Virus record (IMG/VR): IMGVR_UViG_3300017757_000060
Coordinates: 1-32,880 of that record
DNA from: a virus
DNA length: 32,880 nt
Direction: 5' to 3' (one strand)
Each line of letters opens with the position of its first letter. Position 1 is the stretch's first letter. Positions 7,951 to 17,312 of this stretch are shown one piece after another. The position numbers and the translations under genes are program-made. The notes under the pieces are model-generated. The model did not search any database, was not told the origin of the DNA, and was given only the letters and a program-made list of their open reading frames with translations.

Positions 7951-9576
7951 TTAGAATGAACCTCCTGTTACTGGATTCTTCATTACAATTTTCAACACCT
8001 TAGTAGGGTCTTTCACCCATACTGCAGGCATGGTTTGTGTCATCATAACACGGTATCCATTAAAGTTACCTGATGATGCAAATCCTTGAGTTCTTCCCAT
8101 GTAGTCCATAGTACCATTTTGGTAGAACCATTTCAATGCATTATCCCATGAAAGTTTCAACAAGTGAATGTTGTCATTTCCAGACTCAGTAACGTCAAAG
8201 ATAATAAAGCTATAAGAGCTTAATGGTCTTCCGTCAATAAGTGGATTCTCAATGTCATTAGTATGTAAATTATCAAATGCTGGGTTAAGAACAAATCTAA
8301 CATTTGCTAAGAATGGAATCACATAAGATGTGAATGCATATCCAAAGCCCATGTCCATTCCTGAACCTGTAACCATACCAACTTGATCAGTATTTGTTAC
8401 ATAAGCACTTCCTAATCCTGCTGCTTCTTTTGCAATAGCATCATTTACAAGCTTCATACCACCAATTCCAGTTTGTACAATTAATGTACGTTTTGGATCT
8501 GGACCTTCTAATTCAACTTTACCTTGGTAGAAGTTGTATAATTCAGTTTTGAACATATCTAAACTGAAAGAAGATTTGTTATAAATTCTCTTGTAAGAGT
8601 TATCTAATTGCTTCCAAAGACCAACTGACATTCTAATATCATCTGGACCATCTTGCTTAACTCTTCCACCGTGACCCCACATTAAGTAAGTTTCAATATC
8701 ACTTGCAATTTTATTCAAGTGAGCAGCTTCCATGTTAGTTAAGAATGTTCTAGATAAATTACCATTATCAAATGCTCTTTTTACGTAATCAGCACCCATG
8801 ATTTCTACCATACTTTCTAATGAAGATACAGAAGGATCAACGTCTTGGTCAAATGTTCTCCAGATCTCTGTAACTGGAATAGTACCATCTGCATTCATTC
8901 CACCTTTAAGCATTAAGTCTGCTCTAGAAGAAATTGTGTAGTGTACATGAGCTTCTGCTCCTCCTACAAAGTTGTAGAATTCACGGAAACCTGTTCCTGT
9001 TGTTAAGTCTGAGAATCTTTCACCATACTCACCACGTGCAGAACCTTTTCTAAAGAATTTAGTTCCTGATGCTAAGTATTTTTCTGCTAATGCAGCAGTG
9101 TTGTTACTATTTACAAGTTGTACAGTGTATACAAACCCGTCACCTGAAGGAAGAATATCATCCGCAGTAACGTAAAGTTCTAGTCCATTGTACTTGTCAT
9201 AAGTAATAATATCACCGTGTCCAAATGTTCTTTTGCTTAAAAGAATTTTGAATGTGTTTCCATCTACACCTCTAGTAGAATCAGTATAACTGTCTATTTT
9301 ACCTAAAGAGTATGGAAGGTCTTGTGCAATAGGAGTTTGCCACTTGTACTCACCTCTAGCGTTATCCACCATAATTGTATTCTTTCCACCAAATGAAGCC
9401 ATTTGATACAAAGGCATTTCTACCTTTTGTGTCATTGCCCATAAATCAATTGGACCCATATCCATAGGTTCAGCTGATCCTAACATTTGTGTTAGGTGGT
9501 AAGAATCAATATGTGAACTAGCTTTATAGTTTGTATCACGTAGGAAAATCCCATTATTTAAAACTGGAGTTGCCAT
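7951..9576 (-). CDS. major capsid protein (HK97-fold, crAss-like)
   Basis: This 541-residue protein has the expected size and location: portal, scaffold-like protein, small beta protein, then this. Features fitting the HK97 fold are an N-terminal arm (1-60), an early beta region with GEYKWQTPIAQDLPYSLG (about 85-102), a long helical spine region (about 280-350, LTNMEAAHLNKIASDIETYL) and a C-terminal domain ending in beta strands. A strong terminator follows it directly, typical of a highly expressed gene. The assignment rests on context, size and resemblance; no signature motif proves it. The alternative capsid candidate is the 495-aa protein. Confidence 0.75.
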   Translation of the reverse strand: MATPVLNNGIFLRDTNYKASSHIDSYHLTQMLGSAEPMDMGPIDLWAMTQKVEMPLYQMASFGGKNTIMVDNARGEYKWQTPIAQDLPYSLGKIDSYTDSTRGVDGNTFKILLSKRTFGHGDIITYDKYNGLELYVTADDILPSGDGFVYTVQLVNSNNTAALAEKYLASGTKFFRKGSARGEYGERFSDLTTGTGFREFYNFVGGAEAHVHYTISSRADLMLKGGMNADGTIPVTEIWRTFDQDVDPSVSSLESMVEIMGADYVKRAFDNGNLSRTFLTNMEAAHLNKIASDIETYLMWGHGGRVKQDGPDDIRMSVGLWKQLDNSYKRIYNKSSFSLDMFKTELYNFYQGKVELEGPDPKRTLIVQTGIGGMKLVNDAIAKEAAGLGSAYVTNTDQVGMVTGSGMDMGFGYAFTSYVIPFLANVRFVLNPAFDNLHTNDIENPLIDGRPLSSYSFIIFDVTESGNDNIHLLKLSWDNALKWFYQNGTMDYMGRTQGFASSGNFNGYRVMMTQTMPAVWVKDPTKVLKIVMKNPVTGGSF

Positions 9577-9635
9577 AATTTTGATTGTTTTTGATTATTA
9601 ATTAATTTATTTGTTGTTTTCTTTTTTTTTTAATC

Positions 9636-10022
9636 TTAAAGTGTATAACCTATTGTTATAACCATTGTACCTTGAGCTGTAATTGCGGTTGCTGCATGAA
9701 GAATAATATCTCCTGCTGCTGCAATTTTCTTAGGCATTAAAGTATTGTTTAGTAACCCTGCAATTACATCTGTTGCTGTCATATCAGCTCTTACAAAGGT
9801 TGCTGTTAAATCAGTTACTGTACCACCCACGGTACCTACTTGAACTTTCATGTTCCCACCACCTGTTGGCTGAACAATACCCTCAACCCAACACTCTGTT
9901 ATAATAGCGTCAGCTGGGATTTTACTTGAAATACTAGGTACAATACCTCCTGTAGCCCCACCATCTACGGCAAAGACATATTCAGCTTGTACATAGTGCT
10001 TTTCTGCATTTAATGATCTCAT
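9636..10022 (-). CDS. small beta-rich capsid decoration or head-fibre-like protein
   Basis: This 128-residue protein is rich in Ala, Thr, Val and Gly with a repeated beta-strand pattern (MKVQVGTVGGTVTDLTATFV; IILHAATAITAQGTMVITIG) and no Cys after residue 44. Its place between the scaffold-like gene and the major capsid gene, and its jelly-roll-like composition, suggest a decoration or head-fibre protein coating the capsid. It is separated from the capsid gene by 59 bases of T-rich DNA without a clear terminator, so the two are probably co-transcribed. Confidence 0.6.
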   Translation of the reverse strand: MRSLNAEKHYVQAEYVFAVDGGATGGIVPSISSKIPADAIITECWVEGIVQPTGGGNMKVQVGTVGGTVTDLTATFVRADMTATDVIAGLLNNTLMPKKIAAAGDIILHAATAITAQGTMVITIGYTL

Positions 10023-10076
10023 AATTTCTATCTGTTTTTGTTATTAATAATTATTTGTTGTTGTGTTTTTTTTATT

Positions 10077-11345
10077 TTAAAGTCTTTTGAATATGTTGTT
10101 AGCACCTCTTTGGATCTGTCTCTTTTTTCTCTTTGCAGGAGCTTCTTCTTGAATTGCAGCTGCTGAAGATTTAGATGATTGAGCAGTTTTTAATTTTCTT
10201 ACTGTTTCTTCCACTGCTTTATTAGATCCCTTTTTCATTATAGTTTCTTTAAACCCATTTGGATCAGCTAATAACCACAATGCCTCAGTAATTAAATTAT
10301 AATTTGGCTCAACAAATTGATATTTTTCTAACAAGTGTCCTAGCAAATTAGTATTTGTACCACTAATGGATGGATACGCAGGGTTAACTAAACCATTATA
10401 TAAAAAGGATTGTGTCTTTTTATCAATCTTTGTATCACCAATTGCACCACCCTTTAGTGTCTCATATACATTTTTCATGTAATTCTGAGATGCTTGCTCT
10501 TGTTGTCTTCTTTTCATATCTTGTTCTTGAAGTTTTGCTGCAACAACTTTCTCTTGCATCTTATCCAACTTAGGTTTAAACTTCATTGCTTGTTGCTCAA
10601 GCTTTCCAAGATCTTTCCAAATTTCAATTTCCTCTTCAATTTCTTCTCTTGTTCCATATCCAGTTGCACCTAGATATTCTCTAATGATATGTGATTGATC
10701 CTTCTCTTCTTTAACATTTAGTTCCCTTGTCTCTTCCACAGTTGACAATGCTCTAAACATTCCTTTAAGATCTTGACCGCCATCTGCAACATATCTTGCT
10801 GCAATTTGTAATTCTTCTGGTAAACTTTCAAAGAACTGTTTAGGAGTTTCTCTTCTGACGGCATTAGCTCTTTCATCTAAATTAGCTTGAATAAGCTCTT
10901 GCCAATCTTTTGCAGAATAATCTTCTAAATCTTTTCCATCATCAAATGCTAGTATTTTATCGTCATCAATTAATTTTTTGAAAACATCACTAACACCTGT
11001 AATTGCTTTTCTACCTCTCTTCTTAGGGGCTTCTTTTTCTTCTTCTTCTTCCACGTTGTCACCAAGGATTTCATCAATTGCCTCTTTAGTAACTGGTTCA
11101 GATTGTTTAGTACTAGTAGTTTCTAATTCTGTTTCAGTTTTTTCAACCTCTTCTTCACTAGTTTCTTCTGGTGGGTTATCCACAAAAGACATATCTACAT
11201 TCTTTTTTCTACTAAATACATTAGGTTTTTTATCTTCTTCTGGGAGTGTTATAGAGTCTCCTCCTGGTGCTCCATTAAAGATTTCATCTAGGTTTACCTC
11301 AACCTTTTCTTTTGTTGTTTCTACTGTTTTTGTTTCTTCAGCCAT
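10077..11345 (-). CDS. putative capsid scaffolding protein
   Basis: This 422-residue protein begins with a very acidic, low-complexity region (residues 1-115, many Glu) ending in KKRGRK. A helical, charged middle with Gln-rich coiled coil follows (about 245-290, KLQEQDMKRRQQEQASQN), and the tail is strongly basic (PAKRKKRQIQRG near the end). Acidic and coiled-coil body plus basic C-terminus, between portal and capsid genes, is the pattern of phage scaffolds, where the basic tail binds the capsid shell. The family itself is not recognised. It has its own promoter-like site at 11384-11408. Confidence 0.6.
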   Translation of the reverse strand: MAEETKTVETTKEKVEVNLDEIFNGAPGGDSITLPEEDKKPNVFSRKKNVDMSFVDNPPEETSEEEVEKTETELETTSTKQSEPVTKEAIDEILGDNVEEEEEKEAPKKRGRKAITGVSDVFKKLIDDDKILAFDDGKDLEDYSAKDWQELIQANLDERANAVRRETPKQFFESLPEELQIAARYVADGGQDLKGMFRALSTVEETRELNVKEEKDQSHIIREYLGATGYGTREEIEEEIEIWKDLGKLEQQAMKFKPKLDKMQEKVVAAKLQEQDMKRRQQEQASQNYMKNVYETLKGGAIGDTKIDKKTQSFLYNGLVNPAYPSISGTNTNLLGHLLEKYQFVEPNYNLITEALWLLADPNGFKETIMKKGSNKAVEETVRKLKTAQSSKSSAAAIQEEAPAKRKKRQIQRGANNIFKRL

Positions 11346-11383
11346 AACTATTTGGTTTTATGTTATTACTAACTGTTAATATT

Positions 11384-11408
11384 ACATATATAATATACTA
11401 AGATTTTT
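11384..11408 (-). promoter_or_regulatory. candidate late promoter, site d
   Basis: The minus-strand sequence AAAAAAATCTTAGTATATTA continues into TATATG. It holds GTATATTAT at 11390-11398, about 45 bases upstream of the scaffold-like ATG at 11345. It shares the AAAAATCT part with site a. Confidence 0.5.
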
Positions 11409-11470
11409 TTAAATAAACCTTAAAAATTTTAAAAAGGGATAAAGTTTTTTGCAGTATATAGCTATCTATG

Positions 11471-14242
11471 TTATTTCTTTTTCTTATTACTATCTTTAGG
11501 TCTTGCAGGAGCATCATATTTGTTTTTATTTTCTCTTGCTATCTCTAAATTTGTATTAGCTATTTCACGTTGTGTATTTAATCTTTCTTGCTCTATTTTT
11601 ATCTTAGATTGGTCTATAGAAGTTTTTCTAGCAGCTTCTTCTCTTTTAAAGTCCATCTGCTCTCTGTATTGATCTCTATTCTCCATATCATTCATTACAT
11701 CACGGAAATCACTTTGTTGATTCTGATCAATGTCAGACTGTGCACCATAACCTGCAGATCTAATTTCTGCAACCATAAGATCTTTTTTACGGTTTTCAGC
11801 TGCTTCATTTTTCTGGAACTCACGTTCAGCAGCTTTTTCTTTAGCTTGTGCTTCAAGCTGTTGTTGTTGCATTTGCTGCTGCTGTTGTTGTTGTTCTTGT
11901 CTTTCAGCCTTTTGTTTAACTTCTGCTCCTTTAAGAACATTAGATACTTCAGCAATTGAATCAGCTTTTATTATATTACCAAGATCATATATACTTGCTC
12001 CTGTAGTATTATTAGTGATTGCCATTTGTTTTAATTGATCTAAAGTAGCTCTATGATTTGTCTTAGTTGTACAAAATATATTAAAATCTCTCATTAATAA
12101 TTCAGTACCATTAATAGTAAAATTAACTTTTTCTGCTTCACTAGATATATAATTAAGTCTAACGCTTGGCATTCTACTATGATAATACTGTGAAAGATCA
12201 GTTCTCATTTGTTGAACTCTAGGCATAAGATAGTCTGAATGTTGTATAAAATACATTTCAGTTTGTGAATAAGATGCTTGTACAGCCTGAACAACTCCTG
12301 TTGCAGTTTGTCTAGCAACCTCTTGACCCATTCTTTGTGGATTAACACCAATAGCTTCAAATGCTTGACTTTTAAAATGATTAGCTAATTGAATTCTTGA
12401 CATTAATCTATTTGTTTGTTCTAGGTTTAATGTTTGGTAATGATTGAAGTTTGTAGCATTTTCTGTATTTGTGATAGAAGTATCTAATGGTAGCATACCA
12501 AAATCCTTCATTGCTACATATGCTTTTGCCATATTGTTCTTACCCCAGTCTTCACCCATTGAATGACGTGGTAATGCATTTTGATCAAACATAATAACAG
12601 TACCTAATTCATCCACAAGTATATCTGCTATCTGATTGTTAACCATATTATATCCTACTTGATATGGTTTCATTAAATCAACAAGAGAGGTTGATTTTGT
12701 ATTTCTATCTGAAAATACTCTTCCTTCAATAGGTAATTTACAACCATATAAATTATTATCTCCTTTAAATTGGAATTGTACTCTTCCTGGTTTTTCTTTA
12801 TTTATACCAATATATATTGGATCAAAATCATTACTTGTTTCAGCTCTCCAAGATCCTGGTAAGTTTCTTCCTATTTTAACACCACCCCAAACTTCATTAA
12901 TCCAAATCCAATCTACATGCTCTCCTTCTGCTAAATTGTCTTTTGTTTTTTGTTTAAATAAAACTGTATTATAAATAGGCTTATGAGTTACTTTAAAGTT
13001 TTCATCTACCACTAATTGTTCTACTTCTCCATTAGGCATAACTCTTGTCATGTGACCTACCTTTCTTTGAGTCTTCCAATATATTGTTGAACATCTCAGC
13101 ATTTCTTGATCACCCCAAGCACCAACATCTTCACCTTCACTGAGTATTTGATTTACTATATCTCCCCCTCCTCCTGGATTAGTAGCCCAGTTACTCATAA
13201 ATTGTCTATACCCTAATGAAGGAGACTGAGTATTCCACTTATGACTTTTTGTTGGATCATAATATGAGCCATCATTTTGTACACCTGTTTGAGTATATAT
13301 AGCAGATTTAGCTGGATAGATACTTTCTAATGACTCCATTTGTTTTTTATTCATCAAGTATCCGTATGTATCAATAACGTCTGCAATTGTAAGTAATTCA
13401 CATTTACCTGCATAATTAGAATCTGAAATATATCTTGTGTCTGGAGATTTTTGGTAGAATGTTAATACTGGATTCCATAACTCTACATCATAATCATCCT
13501 CCATCATTCTAAAATGCCAAAATTCTCTATCACAAATTAGCATATCTCTAAAACCTCTTTCCTCAAGCTCTTGCATCTTAAACCTTTCTTCATCTACATT
13601 CATTTGATGAGTGGCCCATTCTTCTACTAAACTTCTATAATCTTTTTGGAAAAACTTTTCTATTTCTGGTAATGATTTTAATTTTTGTGGGCTAAGTTGT
13701 TCCTTTGCTTCTTCAGCATTTGGATCCATACCCATCTTAATCATTTCATGAGTTACTTTATTTTTAGCATCTTGCAATAAATTTTCTTCAATAAGTTTTC
13801 TTTTTTCTTCTATCATCTCATTGTATGATAAATCATCTACTGCTCTAAATTGAACTTTTGAGAATCTTTTAGAAAACTCACCTGTCATAACATTTACAAC
13901 ATTTGGTATAATTGGGTAAAACCTTAACTCTAAAGCTGACTCATCAGTTTGAGTTAATACATCCATTAACTCTTTATAGTCATTATCAGGTTCAGTTATA
14001 TAATCTGTTTTATCAATTATACCTTTAGCAAGTTTATAATTTTTAAGTAATCTTCTTGAGTTACCTCTTAAAAAATTCATTCCTTGGACTTCTAACCAAT
14101 CTAAATTCCAAGCTGCCCAATCTTCATTTTTTTGTTTTGCAGATAAAAATTGTACAGGTTGTGTTAAACTTGAGCTTGCTGAGCTACTACCAGCCTTTGC
14201 TTTAGCTCCATTTTTTAATTGTAATGCATTAAATACTTTCAT
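11471..14242 (-). CDS. portal protein
   Basis: This 923-residue protein lies directly after the terminase gene and has the length of crAss-like portals. The N-terminal 300 residues hold long helices and wing-like elements. The middle holds mixed beta segments, including WIWINEVWGGVKIGRNL. A helical stretch follows (about 640-690, NRLMSRIQLANHFKSQAFEAIG) that fits the portal stem/crown. The last 150 residues form a Gln/Lys-rich coiled coil with a poly-Gln run (EQQQQQQQMQQQQLEAQ) and a basic end. Portals form the dodecameric DNA channel at one capsid vertex. The call comes from order, size and overall helicity. A 65-base gap separates it from the terminase. Confidence 0.75.
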   Translation of the reverse strand: MKVFNALQLKNGAKAKAGSSSASSSLTQPVQFLSAKQKNEDWAAWNLDWLEVQGMNFLRGNSRRLLKNYKLAKGIIDKTDYITEPDNDYKELMDVLTQTDESALELRFYPIIPNVVNVMTGEFSKRFSKVQFRAVDDLSYNEMIEEKRKLIEENLLQDAKNKVTHEMIKMGMDPNAEEAKEQLSPQKLKSLPEIEKFFQKDYRSLVEEWATHQMNVDEERFKMQELEERGFRDMLICDREFWHFRMMEDDYDVELWNPVLTFYQKSPDTRYISDSNYAGKCELLTIADVIDTYGYLMNKKQMESLESIYPAKSAIYTQTGVQNDGSYYDPTKSHKWNTQSPSLGYRQFMSNWATNPGGGGDIVNQILSEGEDVGAWGDQEMLRCSTIYWKTQRKVGHMTRVMPNGEVEQLVVDENFKVTHKPIYNTVLFKQKTKDNLAEGEHVDWIWINEVWGGVKIGRNLPGSWRAETSNDFDPIYIGINKEKPGRVQFQFKGDNNLYGCKLPIEGRVFSDRNTKSTSLVDLMKPYQVGYNMVNNQIADILVDELGTVIMFDQNALPRHSMGEDWGKNNMAKAYVAMKDFGMLPLDTSITNTENATNFNHYQTLNLEQTNRLMSRIQLANHFKSQAFEAIGVNPQRMGQEVARQTATGVVQAVQASYSQTEMYFIQHSDYLMPRVQQMRTDLSQYYHSRMPSVRLNYISSEAEKVNFTINGTELLMRDFNIFCTTKTNHRATLDQLKQMAITNNTTGASIYDLGNIIKADSIAEVSNVLKGAEVKQKAERQEQQQQQQQMQQQQLEAQAKEKAAEREFQKNEAAENRKKDLMVAEIRSAGYGAQSDIDQNQQSDFRDVMNDMENRDQYREQMDFKREEAARKTSIDQSKIKIEQERLNTQREIANTNLEIARENKNKYDAPARPKDSNKKKK

Positions 14243-14307
14243 AAGATTCTAATTTATTATATAAACTATTTCTAAATTACCAAATGTAGTTGTTGTTATC
14301 CAATTCA

Positions 14308-16500
14308 TTATTTTATATTTTTAAATGGTGATTTTTTAAATCTACTATTACTTGATGCACGTTTTCCTCTACCAATATTCTTAAAAGGGTTCATAGATAA
14401 TTTATACAAATTTTTAGAATTATCCAAGTTATTTGATGACTTATCACTCTCTTTACGTTTTAAATAGCCTCTATTTGACTGTTGAACCTTTGCAAAGGCA
14501 ACTAATGCTGAAAATGCAACAAGCCTATCCACGTTAAGACCAGGGTAATATTGACCCATTTCTGTAAGTAACATTTTGTCAGGTATTCTTTCCACACCTA
14601 ACGTTTGACTAATTACTTCACCATTATCATCCACCTCTTCATCAATAGCCTCACGAATGTATTCTATTGCATAAGATATTAAATGATTCTTAAATAATGT
14701 TCCAGTATTTTTCCAGCCATATTCAGCAAATACACTTGCATTTGAACCAAGATCTTTTAAGAATAATACTTGTTGTTTTGGTACTAAATACTTTTGTTTT
14801 CTTTTAGCAATCATATGTTGAATAAATAATGATATATTATTTTCAACAATAGTCCATGCTTTATACCATTCAATAATTAATTCTAAACGTTCATGTGTTT
14901 TATTTATATCATCAAATCTTCCTGACCATGATGCAACAATTTTATCTTTCTCAATAAATGTTTCTTGACCATTTGGAGTATCTCTTGTTATTTCAATAGG
15001 ATTTTTATAAACAAATATACTACATAATGAATCTGATGTTGTTGTTTTACCTTCTGATACTGGGTCAATAGATGCATAGTATGTACCAAATCCAGGATCT
15101 TTAATTGGTCTTTCCCATACAATTAGACATCCTGTCTTATCTTCTAGTTTCTTTTTAACAGGAAATGTAGTTATAGGAAGTTTTTTTGTTCTTTTAGCTA
15201 TAATACCTTTTGAATCTCTTTCTAATTCAATAAGCTCATAAGCATATGTTTTATCTTCTATACGCTTTTGTTGTTCAGCAATTATACCTTGTGGAAATAC
15301 AGCAGCTTTTCTATATGCAAAGGCTTCTGCTATATTGATTGGTTTTTGAGATATTCTTAATTGAAACTGTTCAGGTGCTAAATCTTTTTGCCATTGACCT
15401 CTTTCTTCTTTTATTGCTTCTAATGATTCTTTAATTAATGAATTACCATACTTATCAATATAAGGTGGCATAGACCATTGTTCAGGAATAAACAATCCTG
15501 CAACACCAATACCATCTTTATCATCCATTAGATCTGTTTCTACTGCATATATATCATTTGCTTGTGGATTAAGTATAAACTCTTTTAATGGATTACATTG
15601 TGCTAAATCACCAACTGAACCGGCTGCAATAAACATACCTGTTGTCATCATACCAGATGTCATTGCAGGTCTAATATATTCATATGTTTGATCCATCTTT
15701 GGTGCAATACCTGCTTCTTCATGAAAGAAAAATGTACATGGTCCCCCTACCCCTGTTGTTGCATTTTTTTCAAATGAAGCACCTTGGATCTTTGACATAA
15801 GACCCTTATTAGTTTTTCTGTTATTTATTCTAACCTCAATCTTTTGTTCCCATAATAAAACTTTCTCAGGAGTACAAGGTCTATACCATGCAGTATGTTC
15901 ATTAAGAAATGTTTTATATTCATCTAAGAATTTCCAAGAACCTTTATCATTAATATAGTCTTTAAGAGATGCACCTATTTTACATATAGATCCTTCTTCA
16001 AACCAAAATTGATTAATAATTTTAGCCATATGAAAGTATGAAGAAGCTATCTGACGTTTTTTAAGTATAGCTACATGTTTGTTATGTAATTCAGCAAGTA
16101 TTTCATAGAGAGCCATATGATATTGTGCATCTCTTACTTTAGCAAATCCATATTTTTTTTCTTCCTTATCAAATATAGGTAAGAAGTTTAACCACATATA
16201 ATAATCTCTAGTAAGATAAAATACATTTTTTTTACCATGGTATAAAGCCCCTTCTCTACATTTTGTTTTTTGATCTTCCCAATATTTATTAAAGTCTTTT
16301 GATCTAAAAGGTTTATCACAATAAAAACCTTGCTTATTAAATAATACAGCTTGTTCATTAAATAATAAAGCAACATCATCAAGATTATATTGACCTGGTT
16401 CTTTAAATAAATTTATTAGATATTTTGTCCAATCTTCTTTTGTTTCAAAATCAGTGGTTGTCCAAATTTTATCTTTATATGTTGGGATGGATTTATACAT
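14308..16500 (-). CDS. terL: terminase large subunit (TerL)
   Basis: This 730-residue protein has both TerL domains. In the ATPase, KKRQIASSYFHMA (147-159) occupies the Walker A place and CTFFFHEEAG (255-264) is the Walker B with catalytic Glu. FIAAGSVGD (290-298) matches the coupling motif. The RNase H-like nuclease shows YYASIDP (Asp479), an acidic IVENN (Glu553) and a final NVDRLVAFSAL (Asp658). It cuts and pumps genome DNA into the prohead through the portal encoded next to it. The Walker A lacks the usual Gly-Lys pattern, a deviation seen in some phage terminases. The start ATG overlaps the GroES-like stop by one base (TAATG). Confidence 0.9.
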   Translation of the reverse strand: MYKSIPTYKDKIWTTTDFETKEDWTKYLINLFKEPGQYNLDDVALLFNEQAVLFNKQGFYCDKPFRSKDFNKYWEDQKTKCREGALYHGKKNVFYLTRDYYMWLNFLPIFDKEEKKYGFAKVRDAQYHMALYEILAELHNKHVAILKKRQIASSYFHMAKIINQFWFEEGSICKIGASLKDYINDKGSWKFLDEYKTFLNEHTAWYRPCTPEKVLLWEQKIEVRINNRKTNKGLMSKIQGASFEKNATTGVGGPCTFFFHEEAGIAPKMDQTYEYIRPAMTSGMMTTGMFIAAGSVGDLAQCNPLKEFILNPQANDIYAVETDLMDDKDGIGVAGLFIPEQWSMPPYIDKYGNSLIKESLEAIKEERGQWQKDLAPEQFQLRISQKPINIAEAFAYRKAAVFPQGIIAEQQKRIEDKTYAYELIELERDSKGIIAKRTKKLPITTFPVKKKLEDKTGCLIVWERPIKDPGFGTYYASIDPVSEGKTTTSDSLCSIFVYKNPIEITRDTPNGQETFIEKDKIVASWSGRFDDINKTHERLELIIEWYKAWTIVENNISLFIQHMIAKRKQKYLVPKQQVLFLKDLGSNASVFAEYGWKNTGTLFKNHLISYAIEYIREAIDEEVDDNGEVISQTLGVERIPDKMLLTEMGQYYPGLNVDRLVAFSALVAFAKVQQSNRGYLKRKESDKSSNNLDNSKNLYKLSMNPFKNIGRGKRASSNSRFKKSPFKNIK

Positions 16501-16775
16501 TACTCATTATCAACAATAGCCCATACATCTTGTTGTCTAAGTAAAATATGATCCTCACCCATATGAGATATTTTTACTGGTTGTACAAATTGATTAAATA
16601 ATACAACTTCTCCTTCAAATATTCCTTGCACTTCATCACCTATACCTACTACAGTTCCTCTGTCTTCTTTAGTTTGATTAACTTCAGCAATATATATTCC
16701 TGAATCTCCATAAGTTTCTGCAGCTTTGTGTTGTTGAATTAGTAGTCTATCTCCTACTGGTCTAATTTTATCCAT
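16500..16775 (-). CDS. GroES-like co-chaperonin (Cpn10)
   Basis: This 91-residue protein matches the Cpn10 length and layout. It opens with KIRPVGDRLLIQQH, the usual start strand. A mobile-loop region follows (about 20-35, YGDSGIYIAE), then DRGTVVGIGDEVQ, a central EGEVVLFNQF and the closing EDHILLRQQDVWAIV strand. It would cap the host GroEL to fold phage proteins, as T4 Gp31 does for its capsid protein. The location immediately upstream of TerL, portal and capsid genes fits this. A one-base stop/start overlap couples it to TerL. It lacks a clear IVL-type loop, so GroEL binding is not proven. Confidence 0.85.
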   Translation of the reverse strand: MDKIRPVGDRLLIQQHKAAETYGDSGIYIAEVNQTKEDRGTVVGIGDEVQGIFEGEVVLFNQFVQPVKISHMGEDHILLRQQDVWAIVDNE

Positions 16776-16793
16776 GTTGTTTTTTTTTAATTA

Positions 16794-17312
16794 TTATATT
16801 TGGTCATATGCCAAGCCTTGTCCACCGCGGACTTGACTTTTTTGTTCATCCTTCATATCATTATATGCGCCTTTAAATGATTGTCTAATTTGATCAAATT
16901 TAGCTGCAGTATTTACTAATGATGTTAAATTACCATCTCTCCCATGTTCAATAGATGTTGTTTCCATATATCTTGCTAATCTATCAAGCATTGTTTTGAT
17001 TCCTTTATAAGCTCTAAAAGTTGGAGTCTGATACATTTCTTTACACACATCAACTGCTTGTCTTATTTCACCATCTTCTGGTGATTCTTCTAATTCCACT
17101 TCTTCAATTATAAGGTCTTCTTTTTCATGTTCAGGAACATTAAAAAAAGGATTCATATCAGGATCAGGACATGTCATGTAAAATATATATAAATATATAG
17201 ACAGATATGTATCAGGATATTTTTCCATTATTGTCTTTAAGGATTTTAAAGAGTAACAGTGTTCTGATGGTATTACTTTACCATTTTGTACATCAAATAA
17301 TTTAACTAGCAT
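16794..17312 (-). CDS. conserved phage protein of unknown function
   Basis: This 172-residue protein begins MLVKLFDVQNGKVIPSEHCY, followed by a segment containing FYMTCPDPDMNPFFNVPEHE. I recall this pattern from crAss-like and other Bacteroidota phages, always near packaging genes; no function is known to me. The second half is helical. It lies between the nuclease and the GroES/TerL genes. ATG 17312 is chosen over 17333 because it gives a 7-base overlap with the preceding stop and removes a poorly fitting leader. A packaging or small-terminase-like role is only a guess. Confidence 0.6.
   Translation of the reverse strand: MLVKLFDVQNGKVIPSEHCYSLKSLKTIMEKYPDTYLSIYLYIFYMTCPDPDMNPFFNVPEHEKEDLIIEEVELEESPEDGEIRQAVDVCKEMYQTPTFRAYKGIKTMLDRLARYMETTSIEHGRDGNLTSLVNTAAKFDQIRQSFKGAYNDMKDEQKSQVRGGQGLAYDQI

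Noticed and set aside
11588-11959. Plus- and minus-strand frames inside the portal C-terminal coiled coil
   Set aside because: They are shadows of the Gln/Lys-rich repeats of the portal in other frames (runs of Leu/Ser and Asn/Lys).
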